The notes beneath the pieces are model-generated. The model was not told where the DNA came from. It worked only from the letters and a program-made list of their open reading frames with translations, and did not search any database. The translations under genes and the position numbers were made by a program. Of a stretch of 7,283 nucleotides of DNA, positions 1 through 6,066 are shown in pieces. This DNA is from Comamonadaceae bacterium. GTDB taxonomy: Bacteria; Pseudomonadota; Gammaproteobacteria; Burkholderiales; Burkholderiaceae. The number at the start of each line of letters is the position of its first letter. The first letter of the stretch is position 1. The DNA lies in assembly GCA_947505995.1 (NCBI GenBank), contig CANNNB010000116.1, positions 1 through 7,283 on the forward strand, given 5' to 3'.

Positions 1-307
1 TCGATTCTCACTCCAAGTTACTACACTTGCCGAGGAAACACTAAGAAACTACTTAGGCTCACTTTGCTGGAATGAGACATTGATCTAGGTCATTAAGAAC
101 CTTATTAATAATATGTCTATAAGTACTTACCTTATGAAGTATTGATCTCAAGAGTGCTAGGGATTAGCAATAATTTCAAGATAGCTTTCTAGCTGAGATC
201 AGCTGCATCTCAATTGCCATCACACGATCAGATGCAGGATATTGAATTAAATCAATCAGGCCGGACCGTTCCACGGGAGGGTGGCTGTCTCTAGGTCACC
301 TTGTGCA
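1..307. other. AT-rich region without a convincing gene
   Basis: No complete coding region is supported here. One plus-strand frame is open from base 2 to a TAG at 86-88 (28 codons) and could be the tail of a gene beyond the left edge, but nothing in it is recognisable. The stretch has a 10-base palindrome TTATTAATAA (102-111) and a cluster of inverted repeats at 191-237. It lies just past the 3' end of the minus-strand hydrolase gene, yet I see no hairpin followed by a T-run that would serve as an obvious terminator for it. Confidence 0.6.
191..237. repeat. Overlapping small inverted repeats
   Basis: Three overlapping inverted repeats are visible: AGCTGA/TCAGCT with a 2-base centre (191-204), TGAGAT/ATCTCA with a 7-base loop (194-212), and CTGCATCT/AGATGCAG, a perfect 8-base pair of arms with a 19-base spacer (203-210 and 230-237). 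They are mutually exclusive as hairpins. No T-run follows on either strand, so they do not look like a terminator. Function is unknown, and repeats of this size can occur by chance. Confidence 0.4.
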
Positions 308-1267
308 CTATGGCTTGATGAATGCAAGTATTTCGTTGCTCAACTTAGTATCTGCCGTATTGATTGAGTAAATCTCTGACATATGACTATGGCCAGTGAG
401 CATGACGATGCGCTGGCAACGGCCGGCATTGCAAAAACCCTTGCGCAGAAGTTCGGCTTGCTGCACAAAATCCGGCGTGTCGAACTGCGCTACAGCGAAC
501 AACATGGGCACGCGGCTGGCTATCAAGCCAGGCAGCGGCGAATGCTGCACGTATTTCGCCTTGTCATTGCCGTGGTACTGGAAAAAGGTGCTAGTGGCGT
601 TGAGTATTTCGTAATCGTAAAAGCCCGATACGATGATCGCGCCCACTACCCCGGGTCCTGCCGCACCGTGGAATTGGGAATGAGACAGATAGTTGGAAAC
701 GTGTGACGCGCCGGCAGAATGGCCCATTAGGTAAATGCGGTTGGGATCACCACCATGTACTGCTGCGTTGGAGCGTACCCATGCGATCGCATTGCCGATA
801 TCCTCCTGCGCTGCTGGCCATTTGGCCTGTGGCGCGAGACGATAAGTCATGTTCACGCCCACCATGCCATTGCGCGCGGCCCATGCGCCAATGTTTGAGT
901 AGAAAGGGCTACCGCTGATGTGTTTGTCGCCACCAACATAGGCGCCGCCGTGCATGAACAGCAACACGGGCCGGTTGGAAGCTCCAATGGGTGTGAAGAC
1001 ATCCAGCCGATGTCGCTCAGCTGTTCCGTAACGCAAGTCGCGCTTGACCGCGATGTTGGTAAAAGGCTCGACTGATTGTTGCAGGGGCGCATAAAGCGGA
1101 CGAGTCGGCTCGGGCGCGCTGATGGGACCGATTTCGCGCAGGCGCTTTTCAACGTCAGCGGGAATCTGGCTGACGGTCCTGACATAGTCTGGGCCGTTGG
1201 GTGCCATACCTGCGCAGGCAGAAAGCAGGAGGACGGAGATGAGGCTGGCGAATAATTTCATATTCAT
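308..1267 (-). CDS. Alpha/beta hydrolase lipoprotein (esterase/HSL-like)
   Basis: This is a predicted carboxylesterase-type alpha/beta hydrolase of 319 residues. A signal peptide at residues 1-17 ends in a lipobox, L-S-A-C, with Cys18 as the lipid-attachment site. Alanine at +2 suggests outer-membrane sorting. The oxyanion-hole motif HGG is at 106-108, followed by a YRLAP motif (142-146) typical of hormone-sensitive-lipase-like and formamidase-like esterases. The nucleophile elbow is GHSAG with Ser184. Asp263 is the likely acid, and His293 or His295 in GHSHMSE the likely catalytic base. Cys279 and Cys284 could form a disulfide. The substrate is unknown. The ATG at 1267 has only a weak ribosome-binding site, and an in-frame ATG two codons on (1261) is a possible start. 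The gene follows the binding-protein gene by 15 bases, so the two are probably co-transcribed. It is more GC-rich than that neighbour. Confidence 0.9.
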   Translation of the reverse strand: MNMKLFASLISVLLLSACAGMAPNGPDYVRTVSQIPADVEKRLREIGPISAPEPTRPLYAPLQQSVEPFTNIAVKRDLRYGTAERHRLDVFTPIGASNRPVLLFMHGGAYVGGDKHISGSPFYSNIGAWAARNGMVGVNMTYRLAPQAKWPAAQEDIGNAIAWVRSNAAVHGGDPNRIYLMGHSAGASHVSNYLSHSQFHGAAGPGVVGAIIVSGFYDYEILNATSTFFQYHGNDKAKYVQHSPLPGLIASRVPMLFAVAQFDTPDFVQQAELLRKGFCNAGRCQRIVMLTGHSHMSEIYSINTADTKLSNEILAFIKP

Positions 1268-1282
1268 GAGATTATGCTCGAG

Positions 1283-2002
1283 TCAATTTTGAATGGCGAT
1301 CAACCCTTTGATCTGATGTTTTTCAATAGATTTAGCAACAAAACCGGTTGCAATTAGCTCTGTAACAAAGTTGTCTAAATAGACATTTGCCGCGGCTTTT
1401 CCAAGAGCAATAGCAAAGCCATGATTGACTGTCATGAAATTTCCTTGCAATAACTTTCCTTCGGGCAGTATCGGCATTGAATCAATCAAATTTGGTTTAA
1501 GGCCAGATAAAGCGTCGACTTTAGATTGATTGAATATTTCAATTGAAGTGGCAAAGTCTTTTGTTCGAACAATCGATGCATTTTTCAAAGCACTGGTTAA
1601 ATAAAGCTCGTAACCTGCTTTTTCTGGGGCGGCAATTTTCACTCCCTTTGAATCTACTTGGTCAGTACTTAAAAAAGTTGAGCTTTTGTGAACAACATAC
1701 CCTGCTTCAATTTCAGTCATAGCTTTGGAAAATGATATGGTCTTGGCTCTTGTTTTTTCAATCGCAAGGATGGCAACGTCCCAAACACCCTTGGTGGCAT
1801 CGTCTGCTACTTGCCCAGGCCGGTCGTAAATGACCATCTCTAATGCAACATCAAGTCGTTTGGCTAACTCTTGCATTAAGTCGACACTCACGCCCAGCAA
1901 CTCACCTGTCGCATTTTTACGTGTGAACAAGTTATTACCCAAATTCATACCAGATCTCAACTTTCCAGTGGGAGCCAGCTCATCTTTAAAGTTCATCGTC
2001 AT
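1283..2002 (-). CDS. Substrate-binding-domain protein (SBP_bac_3-like) without signal peptide
   Basis: This 239-residue protein resembles family 3 solute-binding proteins of polar amino-acid ABC transporters. The family pattern is visible: an N-terminal strand (KLRSGMNLGNN), a GVSVDLMQELAKRL helix, then WDVAILAIEKTRAKTISFS, matching the usual 'D-x-A/G...T..R...FS' ligand-binding segment, and later VDALSG. I chose the ATG at 2002 because AAGGA lies 6 bases upstream. An in-frame TTG at 2032 would add ten residues but has no ribosome-binding site. Neither start gives a signal peptide, which is odd for a periplasmic binding protein. It could be a cytoplasmic binding or sensor protein, or an exported protein that lost its leader. 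No permease or ATPase gene is adjacent. The gene is visibly AT-rich and heads a probable two-gene unit with the downstream hydrolase. Ligand unknown. Confidence 0.82.
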   Translation of the reverse strand: MTMNFKDELAPTGKLRSGMNLGNNLFTRKNATGELLGVSVDLMQELAKRLDVALEMVIYDRPGQVADDATKGVWDVAILAIEKTRAKTISFSKAMTEIEAGYVVHKSSTFLSTDQVDSKGVKIAAPEKAGYELYLTSALKNASIVRTKDFATSIEIFNQSKVDALSGLKPNLIDSMPILPEGKLLQGNFMTVNHGFAIALGKAAANVYLDNFVTELIATGFVAKSIEKHQIKGLIAIQN

Positions 2003-2008
2003 CCCTGA

Positions 2009-2014
2009 TCCTTG
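2009..2014 (-). promoter_or_regulatory. Ribosome-binding site deciding the SBP start
   Basis: On the minus strand this reads CAAGGA, 6 bases before the ATG at 2002. It supports that start over the upstream in-frame TTG at 2032, whose leader has no purine-rich match. Confidence 0.65.
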
Positions 2015-2041
2015 AATCCAACATGCTACCAAACAAAGCCA

Positions 2042-2055
2042 AACTTGATCAAATT
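2042..2055. promoter_or_regulatory. Candidate operator: near-palindrome around TTGATCAA
   Basis: The 14-base element has a perfect 8-base core TTGATCAA (2045-2052) and matching AA/TT ends, with one mismatched pair. It lies between the divergently transcribed binding-protein genes. On the minus strand it overlaps a possible -35 (TTGATC), 18 bases from a possible -10 (TAGCAT, plus-strand 2023-2028). It could be a regulator site, but the core also appears elsewhere in the window inside a gene (near 3434), so chance occurrence is realistic. Confidence 0.25.
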
Positions 2056-2073
2056 CCTCATATGAAACCCTAG

Positions 2074-2101
2074 CTTACAAATTCGGCTTTTTGTATATGA
2101 T
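2074..2101 (+). promoter_or_regulatory. Putative sigma-70 promoter of the TctC-lyase-hydratase operon
   Basis: A -10 candidate TATGAT (2096-2101, five of six consensus bases) is preceded by a 16-base spacer and a weak -35 candidate CTTACA (2074-2079, four of six). Transcription would begin about 30 bases before the ATG at 2138. An inverted repeat TACAAA/TTTGTA (2076-2081 and 2090-2095, 8-base loop) lies across the spacer, where a repressor could act. This was found by eye only. Confidence 0.3.
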
Positions 2102-2137
2102 GTTTCTTGACTTGGCAGTCACACAAAAGGAAACAGA

Positions 2138-3133
2138 ATGACTTCAAAACAGCGTCGCACGACTTTAAGATCACTTGCACTGCTAACCGCAGGCACCCTG
2201 CTTTCATTTTCTGGACAAGTAATGTCCCAGAGCTTCCCGACAAAACCCATTAAGCTAATCATTCCACATGCAGCAGGTGGCAATTCTGATGCATTTGGCC
2301 GAATACTGGCTCAAAAGCTGAGTGAGCGAATGGGTCAACAAGTTGTGGTTGAAAACAAGGTTGGTGCGGGAGGAACAATTGCAGTCGCGTTCACTGCTAA
2401 ATCGGCACCCGATGGCTACACATTGGTTGTTGCGGACAACGGCACACAATCCATTGCGCCTTCACTTTATGGCGCAAAGCTTCAATATGATGTTTTCAAA
2501 GACTTTAGCCCCATTACTTTGGCGGCTACATTTCCTGCAGTCATCTTAATTCACCCTTCGGTGCCTGTAAAAACACCCAAAGAATTTGTTGCATTGGTTA
2601 AGAGCCAACCAGGTAAATTCACCTTTTCATCTGCAGGCACTGGCAATGGCTCTCACTTGGCATTAGAGTTATTCAGATCAGCGGCAGGCGGTCTAGACAT
2701 GGTTCATATTCCCTACAAAGGTGGCGCGCCCGCCATGCAAGCTTTGTTGGCGGGTGATGTGCAAATGACAAGTGTCAGTGTCAACACCTCCATGGTGCAC
2801 ATTCAATCTGGAAAAGCAAAAGCCATTGGTTTGGCGGCCACAAAACGTTCGAGTGCGCTGCCCGATGTGCCTACTTTCATTGAATCTGGCATTCCATTTG
2901 AAGCTGAAAATTGGCTAGCCATTTTAGGTCCTGCAGGCATACCCGCCCCCATTGTGAACAAGCTCAATGTAGAAATTGCTGCTGCATTGCAGTCACCTGA
3001 CATCAAAGAACGGCTGGCAAAACTGGGCTTAGATGTTGTAGCTTCTACACCGGCAGCATTCAGCCAATTGCTCGCGACTGATGTCCCCAAATGGGGCAAA
3101 GCCGTCAAAGATTCAGGCGCTGTTGCCGAATAA
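2138..3133 (+). CDS. Bug/TctC family tripartite tricarboxylate transporter substrate-binding protein
   Basis: This 331-residue periplasmic carboxylate-binding protein belongs to the Bug (Bordetella uptake gene)/TctC family. An N-terminal export signal spans about residues 1-31. Its basic start, QRRTTLR, partly resembles a Tat motif but lacks the usual Phe, so Sec or Tat is uncertain. The family hallmarks occur in order: PTKPIKLIIPHAAGG with Asp51 and Arg55 (GGNSDAFGR), VVENKVGAGGTIA (about 71-83), APDGYTL, SSAGTGNGSHLA, HIPYKGGAPAMQALLAGDV, and a C-terminal GPAGIPAPIVNKLN segment. Members usually bind a di- or tricarboxylate or similar acid through backbone amides in a closed cleft. An AAGGA ribosome-binding site lies 6 bases before the ATG. 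No TctA/TctB membrane subunits are adjacent, which is common for this family. As first gene of the operon, it probably captures the substrate of the enzymes that follow. The ligand cannot be predicted. Confidence 0.95.
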   Translation: MTSKQRRTTLRSLALLTAGTLLSFSGQVMSQSFPTKPIKLIIPHAAGGNSDAFGRILAQKLSERMGQQVVVENKVGAGGTIAVAFTAKSAPDGYTLVVADNGTQSIAPSLYGAKLQYDVFKDFSPITLAATFPAVILIHPSVPVKTPKEFVALVKSQPGKFTFSSAGTGNGSHLALELFRSAAGGLDMVHIPYKGGAPAMQALLAGDVQMTSVSVNTSMVHIQSGKAKAIGLAATKRSSALPDVPTFIESGIPFEAENWLAILGPAGIPAPIVNKLNVEIAAALQSPDIKERLAKLGLDVVASTPAAFSQLLATDVPKWGKAVKDSGAVAE

Positions 3134-3134
3134 T

Positions 3135-3139
3135 AGGAC
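3135..3139 (+). promoter_or_regulatory. Ribosome-binding site deciding the lyase start
   Basis: AGGAC begins 1 base after the tctC stop codon and lies 6 bases before the ATG at 3145. It supports that start over the in-frame ATG at 3091, which would overlap the binding-protein gene and add 18 residues unlike the family, and over the later ATG at 3163. Confidence 0.6.
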
Positions 3140-3144
3140 ACCCC

Positions 3145-4044
3145 ATGACCAAAGAATTAACCATGCCCAGCCCACGCGGAACGCTAAAACAGAAATTGCA
3201 AAAAGGCGACTTTATTGTCGCGCCTGGCATTTATGAAATGATATCGGCCAAAGTGGCCGATCAAATGGGCTTTCATGCTTTGTACATGACCGGCTATGGG
3301 GTTTCAGCATCGCACCTAGGACTTCCAGATGCAGGCTTAGCCGGCTACACAGACATGCAAGGTCGCGCTAGAACCATTGCACATGGCATTAGCAGCCCTC
3401 TAATTGCAGATGCAGATACAGGCTTTGGCGGGTTGATCAATATCAGGCACACCGTCCGAGGCTACGAGGAGGCAGGTGTTCAAGCTATTCAACTTGAAGA
3501 TCAAGAATCCCCCAAGAAATGCGGCCACACCCCAAACCGCAAGGTTGTCTCCCAGGCAGATGCTGTTAGGCGCATTGAAGTCGCTGTAGCTGCCAGAAGA
3601 AGTTCAGACACGCTCATCATTGCCAGAACGGACGCCAGAACTGGCCTAGGATTAGAAGAAGCGCTAGAGCGAGGCAAGTTGTTTGCAAAGGCAGGCGCCG
3701 ACATTATTTTTGTGGAGTCACCCGAATCTGTCGATGAATTTAAGCGCATTGGCGAAGAGTTGCATGGTTGTGGCGCTTGGCTCATTGCCAATATGGTTCC
3801 AACAGGTAGATCGCCTGAACTATCGGCCAAACAACTCAAAGATTTAGGCTTTGCGCTGGCCATTTGGCCAGGCGCTGTTATGGCAGTCGCTGCCGCAGCT
3901 ACTAAAAATGCGCTGAAGTATCTGGCCGATCACGGCACCACTGCTGGTAGCCCTGTTCCCATGATTGACATGAAAGAGCTGCATGAATTGGTTGGATTCC
4001 CTGATGTCTGGGAGTTCGAAAAGAAATACGTTGAACAGACATGA
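3145..4044 (+). CDS. Isocitrate lyase/PEP mutase family C-C lyase (2-methylisocitrate/2,3-dimethylmalate lyase-like)
   Basis: This 299-residue protein is a TIM-barrel enzyme of the isocitrate lyase/PEP mutase superfamily. By alignment with known members, Asp62 (GLPDAG) and Asp89/Asp91 (ADADTGFGG) would bind substrate and Mg2+. Glu118 lies in QLEDQ. KKCGH at 124-128 carries the catalytic Cys126 on the mobile gating loop. Arg161 (IARTDAR), Glu191 (FVESP) and Asn215 (IANMVPTGRSP) complete the active site. The Cys-loop indicates C-C bond cleavage rather than phosphonate chemistry. The ANMV..G.(S/T)P stretch is closer to dimethylmalate-lyase or oxaloacetate-hydrolase relatives than to the ANITEFG of PrpB, as I recall it. 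The gene starts 11 bases after the binding-protein stop and overlaps the next gene by four bases (ATGA). The company of a two-subunit hydratase suggests it splits a 2-hydroxy acid, for example a methylated malate, into pyruvate or glyoxylate plus a short acid. The exact substrate is inference. Confidence 0.9.
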   Translation: MTKELTMPSPRGTLKQKLQKGDFIVAPGIYEMISAKVADQMGFHALYMTGYGVSASHLGLPDAGLAGYTDMQGRARTIAHGISSPLIADADTGFGGLINIRHTVRGYEEAGVQAIQLEDQESPKKCGHTPNRKVVSQADAVRRIEVAVAARRSSDTLIIARTDARTGLGLEEALERGKLFAKAGADIIFVESPESVDEFKRIGEELHGCGAWLIANMVPTGRSPELSAKQLKDLGFALAIWPGAVMAVAAAATKNALKYLADHGTTAGSPVPMIDMKELHELVGFPDVWEFEKKYVEQT

Positions 4045-5441
4045 CAGCAAAAACACTTTTTGAGAAAGTTTGGTCTCAACATGTGGTTGAAAATTTAGCG
4101 CCAGGCGTTGACCTCCTGTATGTAGATCGTCACCTCATGCACGACCTTGGTGGTGGTGACGCTATTTTTCAAATTCGCCAACGTGGGCTCAAGATTAGGC
4201 AACCAAACTTAACTTTTGCAACACCCGATCATGTGGTGGCAACAGCACCTGGCAGAACGGGAGGTATGGCGCCTTGGGCAGACGACACGATTGCGCTGCT
4301 CAGAAAACAAACACACGAATCAGGCATTCATTTGTTTGATTTGGGGCAAAACTCTCAAGGCATTATTCATGTCATTGGACCAGAGCAAGGCATCTCCTTA
4401 CCTGGCACCACCATTGTTTGCGGCGACAGCCACACCTGCACCCATGGCGCCATGGGTGCCATCGCATTCGGCATTGGCACTACCGAAGTTCACCACGTTT
4501 TGGCCACACAAACCTTGCAACAAAAAAAGCCCAAAACCATGCGCGTTGAGTTTGCAGGCAAAACACCTTCTGGCGTCGCTGCCAAGGACATGATATTGGC
4601 CCTGATTGGACATATTGGGGCTGCTGGTGGTACTGGCTATGCCATTGAGTACTGCGGTACTGCCATTGAAGCGCTGAACATGGAGTCGCGCTTAACCCTA
4701 TGCAATTTGTCAATCGAATGTGGCGCCAAAGTTGGCATGATTGCCCCAGATCAGATCACCATCGATTGGCTACAAGACAGACCCTTTTCACCAAAAGGCG
4801 ACCAATGGCAAGCAGCTATTCAATATTGGTCAACTTTGACCAGCGATACAGATGCTATTTTCGACAAGTCGGTGGTCATTGATTGTTCAAAACTTTCTCC
4901 CCATATCACTTGGGGAACCAGCCCTGATCAAGTTATTTCCATAACTCAAACAATTCCGCTACTTGACGAAGCTACCAGCCGTGTTCAAAAACAAGCGTGG
5001 CAAGATGCACTTGAATACATGGGACTTCAATCAGGTCAGCCAATAGTTGGCACTCCTATTCAACGTGTGTTTATTGGCTCTTGCACAAACTCAAGGCTGA
5101 ATGATCTAAGACTGGCCGCAGCTGTCATTAAAGGGCGTCGTGTTGCAAATCATGTCACTGCCTGGGTGGTTCCAGGTTCTATGCAAGTTAAACAACAAGC
5201 AGAGTCTGAAGGTTTAGATGAAATTTTTAAATCAGCAGGGTTTGAGTGGCGAGAACCAGGATGTTCACTCTGCGTAGGTGCCAACGGTGAGTTGGTAGCG
5301 CCCGGTGAGCGGTGCGTCTCAACTTCAAACCGCAACTTTACGGGCAGACAAGGCCCAGGCGCACGAACTCACTTAGCCAGTCCTGAAATGGCTGCGGCTG
5401 CCGCTTTGGCGGGTGAAATAGTCGACCATCGGAATTTCTAA
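4041..5441 (+). CDS. LeuC-like hydratase large subunit (aconitase superfamily; 3-isopropylmalate dehydratase/DmdA type)
   Basis: This 466-residue protein matches the length and full layout of bacterial LeuC. The [4Fe-4S] ligands are Cys348 (GSCTNSR), Cys408 and Cys411 (PGCSLC). The active-site motif GDSHTCTHGAMGA starts at 128, with Asp129 and His131. Substrate-binding arginines are in SNRNFTGR (429-436). With the LeuD-like partner it would catalyse dehydration/hydration of a 2-hydroxy di- or tricarboxylate. Several positions usual in leucine enzymes differ: DHNV is DHVV (63-66), CLAMN after the last cluster Cys is CVGAN (411-415), and VPGSGPVK is VPGSMQVK. These changes, and a lyase gene rather than leuB beside it, argue for a paralogue with another substrate such as dimethylmaleate, citraconate or a related acid. 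Its ATG overlaps the lyase stop, suggesting translational coupling. Family is certain; genuine isopropylmalate dehydratase activity is possible but less likely. Confidence 0.92.
   Translation: MTAKTLFEKVWSQHVVENLAPGVDLLYVDRHLMHDLGGGDAIFQIRQRGLKIRQPNLTFATPDHVVATAPGRTGGMAPWADDTIALLRKQTHESGIHLFDLGQNSQGIIHVIGPEQGISLPGTTIVCGDSHTCTHGAMGAIAFGIGTTEVHHVLATQTLQQKKPKTMRVEFAGKTPSGVAAKDMILALIGHIGAAGGTGYAIEYCGTAIEALNMESRLTLCNLSIECGAKVGMIAPDQITIDWLQDRPFSPKGDQWQAAIQYWSTLTSDTDAIFDKSVVIDCSKLSPHITWGTSPDQVISITQTIPLLDEATSRVQKQAWQDALEYMGLQSGQPIVGTPIQRVFIGSCTNSRLNDLRLAAAVIKGRRVANHVTAWVVPGSMQVKQQAESEGLDEIFKSAGFEWREPGCSLCVGANGELVAPGERCVSTSNRNFTGRQGPGARTHLASPEMAAAAALAGEIVDHRNF
4438..4459. repeat. Perfect 22-base palindrome inside the hydratase large-subunit gene
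   Basis: The half-site GCACCCATGGC (4438-4448) is followed directly by its exact reverse complement (4449-4459), with no loop. It encodes the C-T-H-G-A-M-G-A part of the conserved catalytic motif. Protein conservation explains some of the symmetry. The Met codon, where E. coli LeuC has Phe, and the codon choices complete it. Confidence 0.9.
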
Positions 5442-5442
5442 A

Positions 5443-6066
5443 ATGGAAAAATTTGAAGTCTTCACGGCTGTTGCTGCACCGTTCGTTCACGCCAATGTCG
5501 ATACCGACAGAATTATTCGCATTGAACGTTGCGCTCGCGTTGCGCGCAAAGACATGGGCCTCTGGGCCTTCGAATCAGAACGCCTCATGCCAGATGGCTC
5601 AAAAAATCCTGAATTTATTTTAAATCGAGAACCGTTTAACACCACTGGCATATTGGTTGCCTCTGAAAATTTCGGTTGCGGTAGCTCCAGAGAAATGGCC
5701 GTTTGGGCCATTGCAGGCATGGGTATCCGGTGCGTCATTGCCCCCTCTTTTGGTGAAATATTTTTTGGCAATTGTTTCCAAAATGGCTTACTGCCAATTC
5801 AACTGTCCCCTGAAGATATTGCAGCTATTCAAACGCAACTTTTAACCCGAGCCGAAAAAAATGATGGTCAACAAATTTCTTTAACAGTTGATTTAATTCA
5901 CCAAACGATTGCCACCCCTTGGCACCATGAATATTCATTTCATGTTGATCCCTTAAGACGAATCAGTTTGCTTGAAGGCCTAGATCCTATTGGCTTGACA
6001 TTAAAAAGCTTGCCCGCCATTGAAGCATTTGAAGCGAAGCGTAAAAGCAATCACTCTTGGATTTGA
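5443..6066 (+). CDS. LeuD-like hydratase small subunit (aconitase superfamily swivel domain; 3-isopropylmalate dehydratase/DmdB type)
   Basis: This 207-residue protein has the size and fold pattern of LeuD. NVDTDRII is at 18-25. ENFGCGSSRE (75-84) carries the near-invariant Ser81-Ser82-Arg83 of the aconitase swivel domain. APSFGEIFFGNCFQNGLLP is at 100-118, and GLDPIGLTL is near the C terminus. It supplies substrate-recognition residues to the iron-sulfur subunit encoded just upstream, whose stop codon is 1 base away. CGGAA about 8 bases before the ATG may act as ribosome-binding site. The recognition segment reads IIRIERCAR where E. coli LeuD has IIPKQFL, and SSREHAPWAL is SSREMAVWAI. These changes lie in the region that separates isopropylmalate from other substrates in the family, so altered specificity is likely. 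It is the last gene of the operon. A true LeuD role cannot be excluded. Confidence 0.92.
   Translation: MEKFEVFTAVAAPFVHANVDTDRIIRIERCARVARKDMGLWAFESERLMPDGSKNPEFILNREPFNTTGILVASENFGCGSSREMAVWAIAGMGIRCVIAPSFGEIFFGNCFQNGLLPIQLSPEDIAAIQTQLLTRAEKNDGQQISLTVDLIHQTIATPWHHEYSFHVDPLRRISLLEGLDPIGLTLKSLPAIEAFEAKRKSNHSWI

Noticed and set aside
2..88. Open plus-strand frame of 28 codons at the left edge as a truncated gene
   Set aside because: Too short, with no recognisable motif; an open stretch of this length is expected by chance. Recorded only as a possibility.
383..918. Plus-strand open frames opposite the hydrolase gene
   Set aside because: They lack family motifs and lie antisense to a gene with a full catalytic triad and signal peptide; GC-rich genes readily leave such open antisense frames.
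2003..2032. TTG at 2032 as start of the binding-domain protein
   Set aside because: It has no ribosome-binding site and gives no signal peptide, whereas the ATG at 2002 has AAGGA at ideal spacing.
3091..3144. ATG at 3091 as start of the lyase, giving a 42-base overlap with the tctC gene
   Set aside because: The extra 18 residues are arginine-rich and unlike the family; a clear ribosome-binding site precedes the ATG at 3145.
3243..3261. Perfect 8-base inverted repeat with a 3-base loop inside the lyase gene
   Set aside because: With short loops allowed, about one such 8-base hairpin is expected by chance in a window this size, and it lies in ordinary coding sequence.
4398..4613. Minus-strand open frame containing a T-H-G-A-M-G-A string like the real hydratase motif
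   Set aside because: It is a mirror effect of the 22-base palindrome on the opposite strand, not a second gene.
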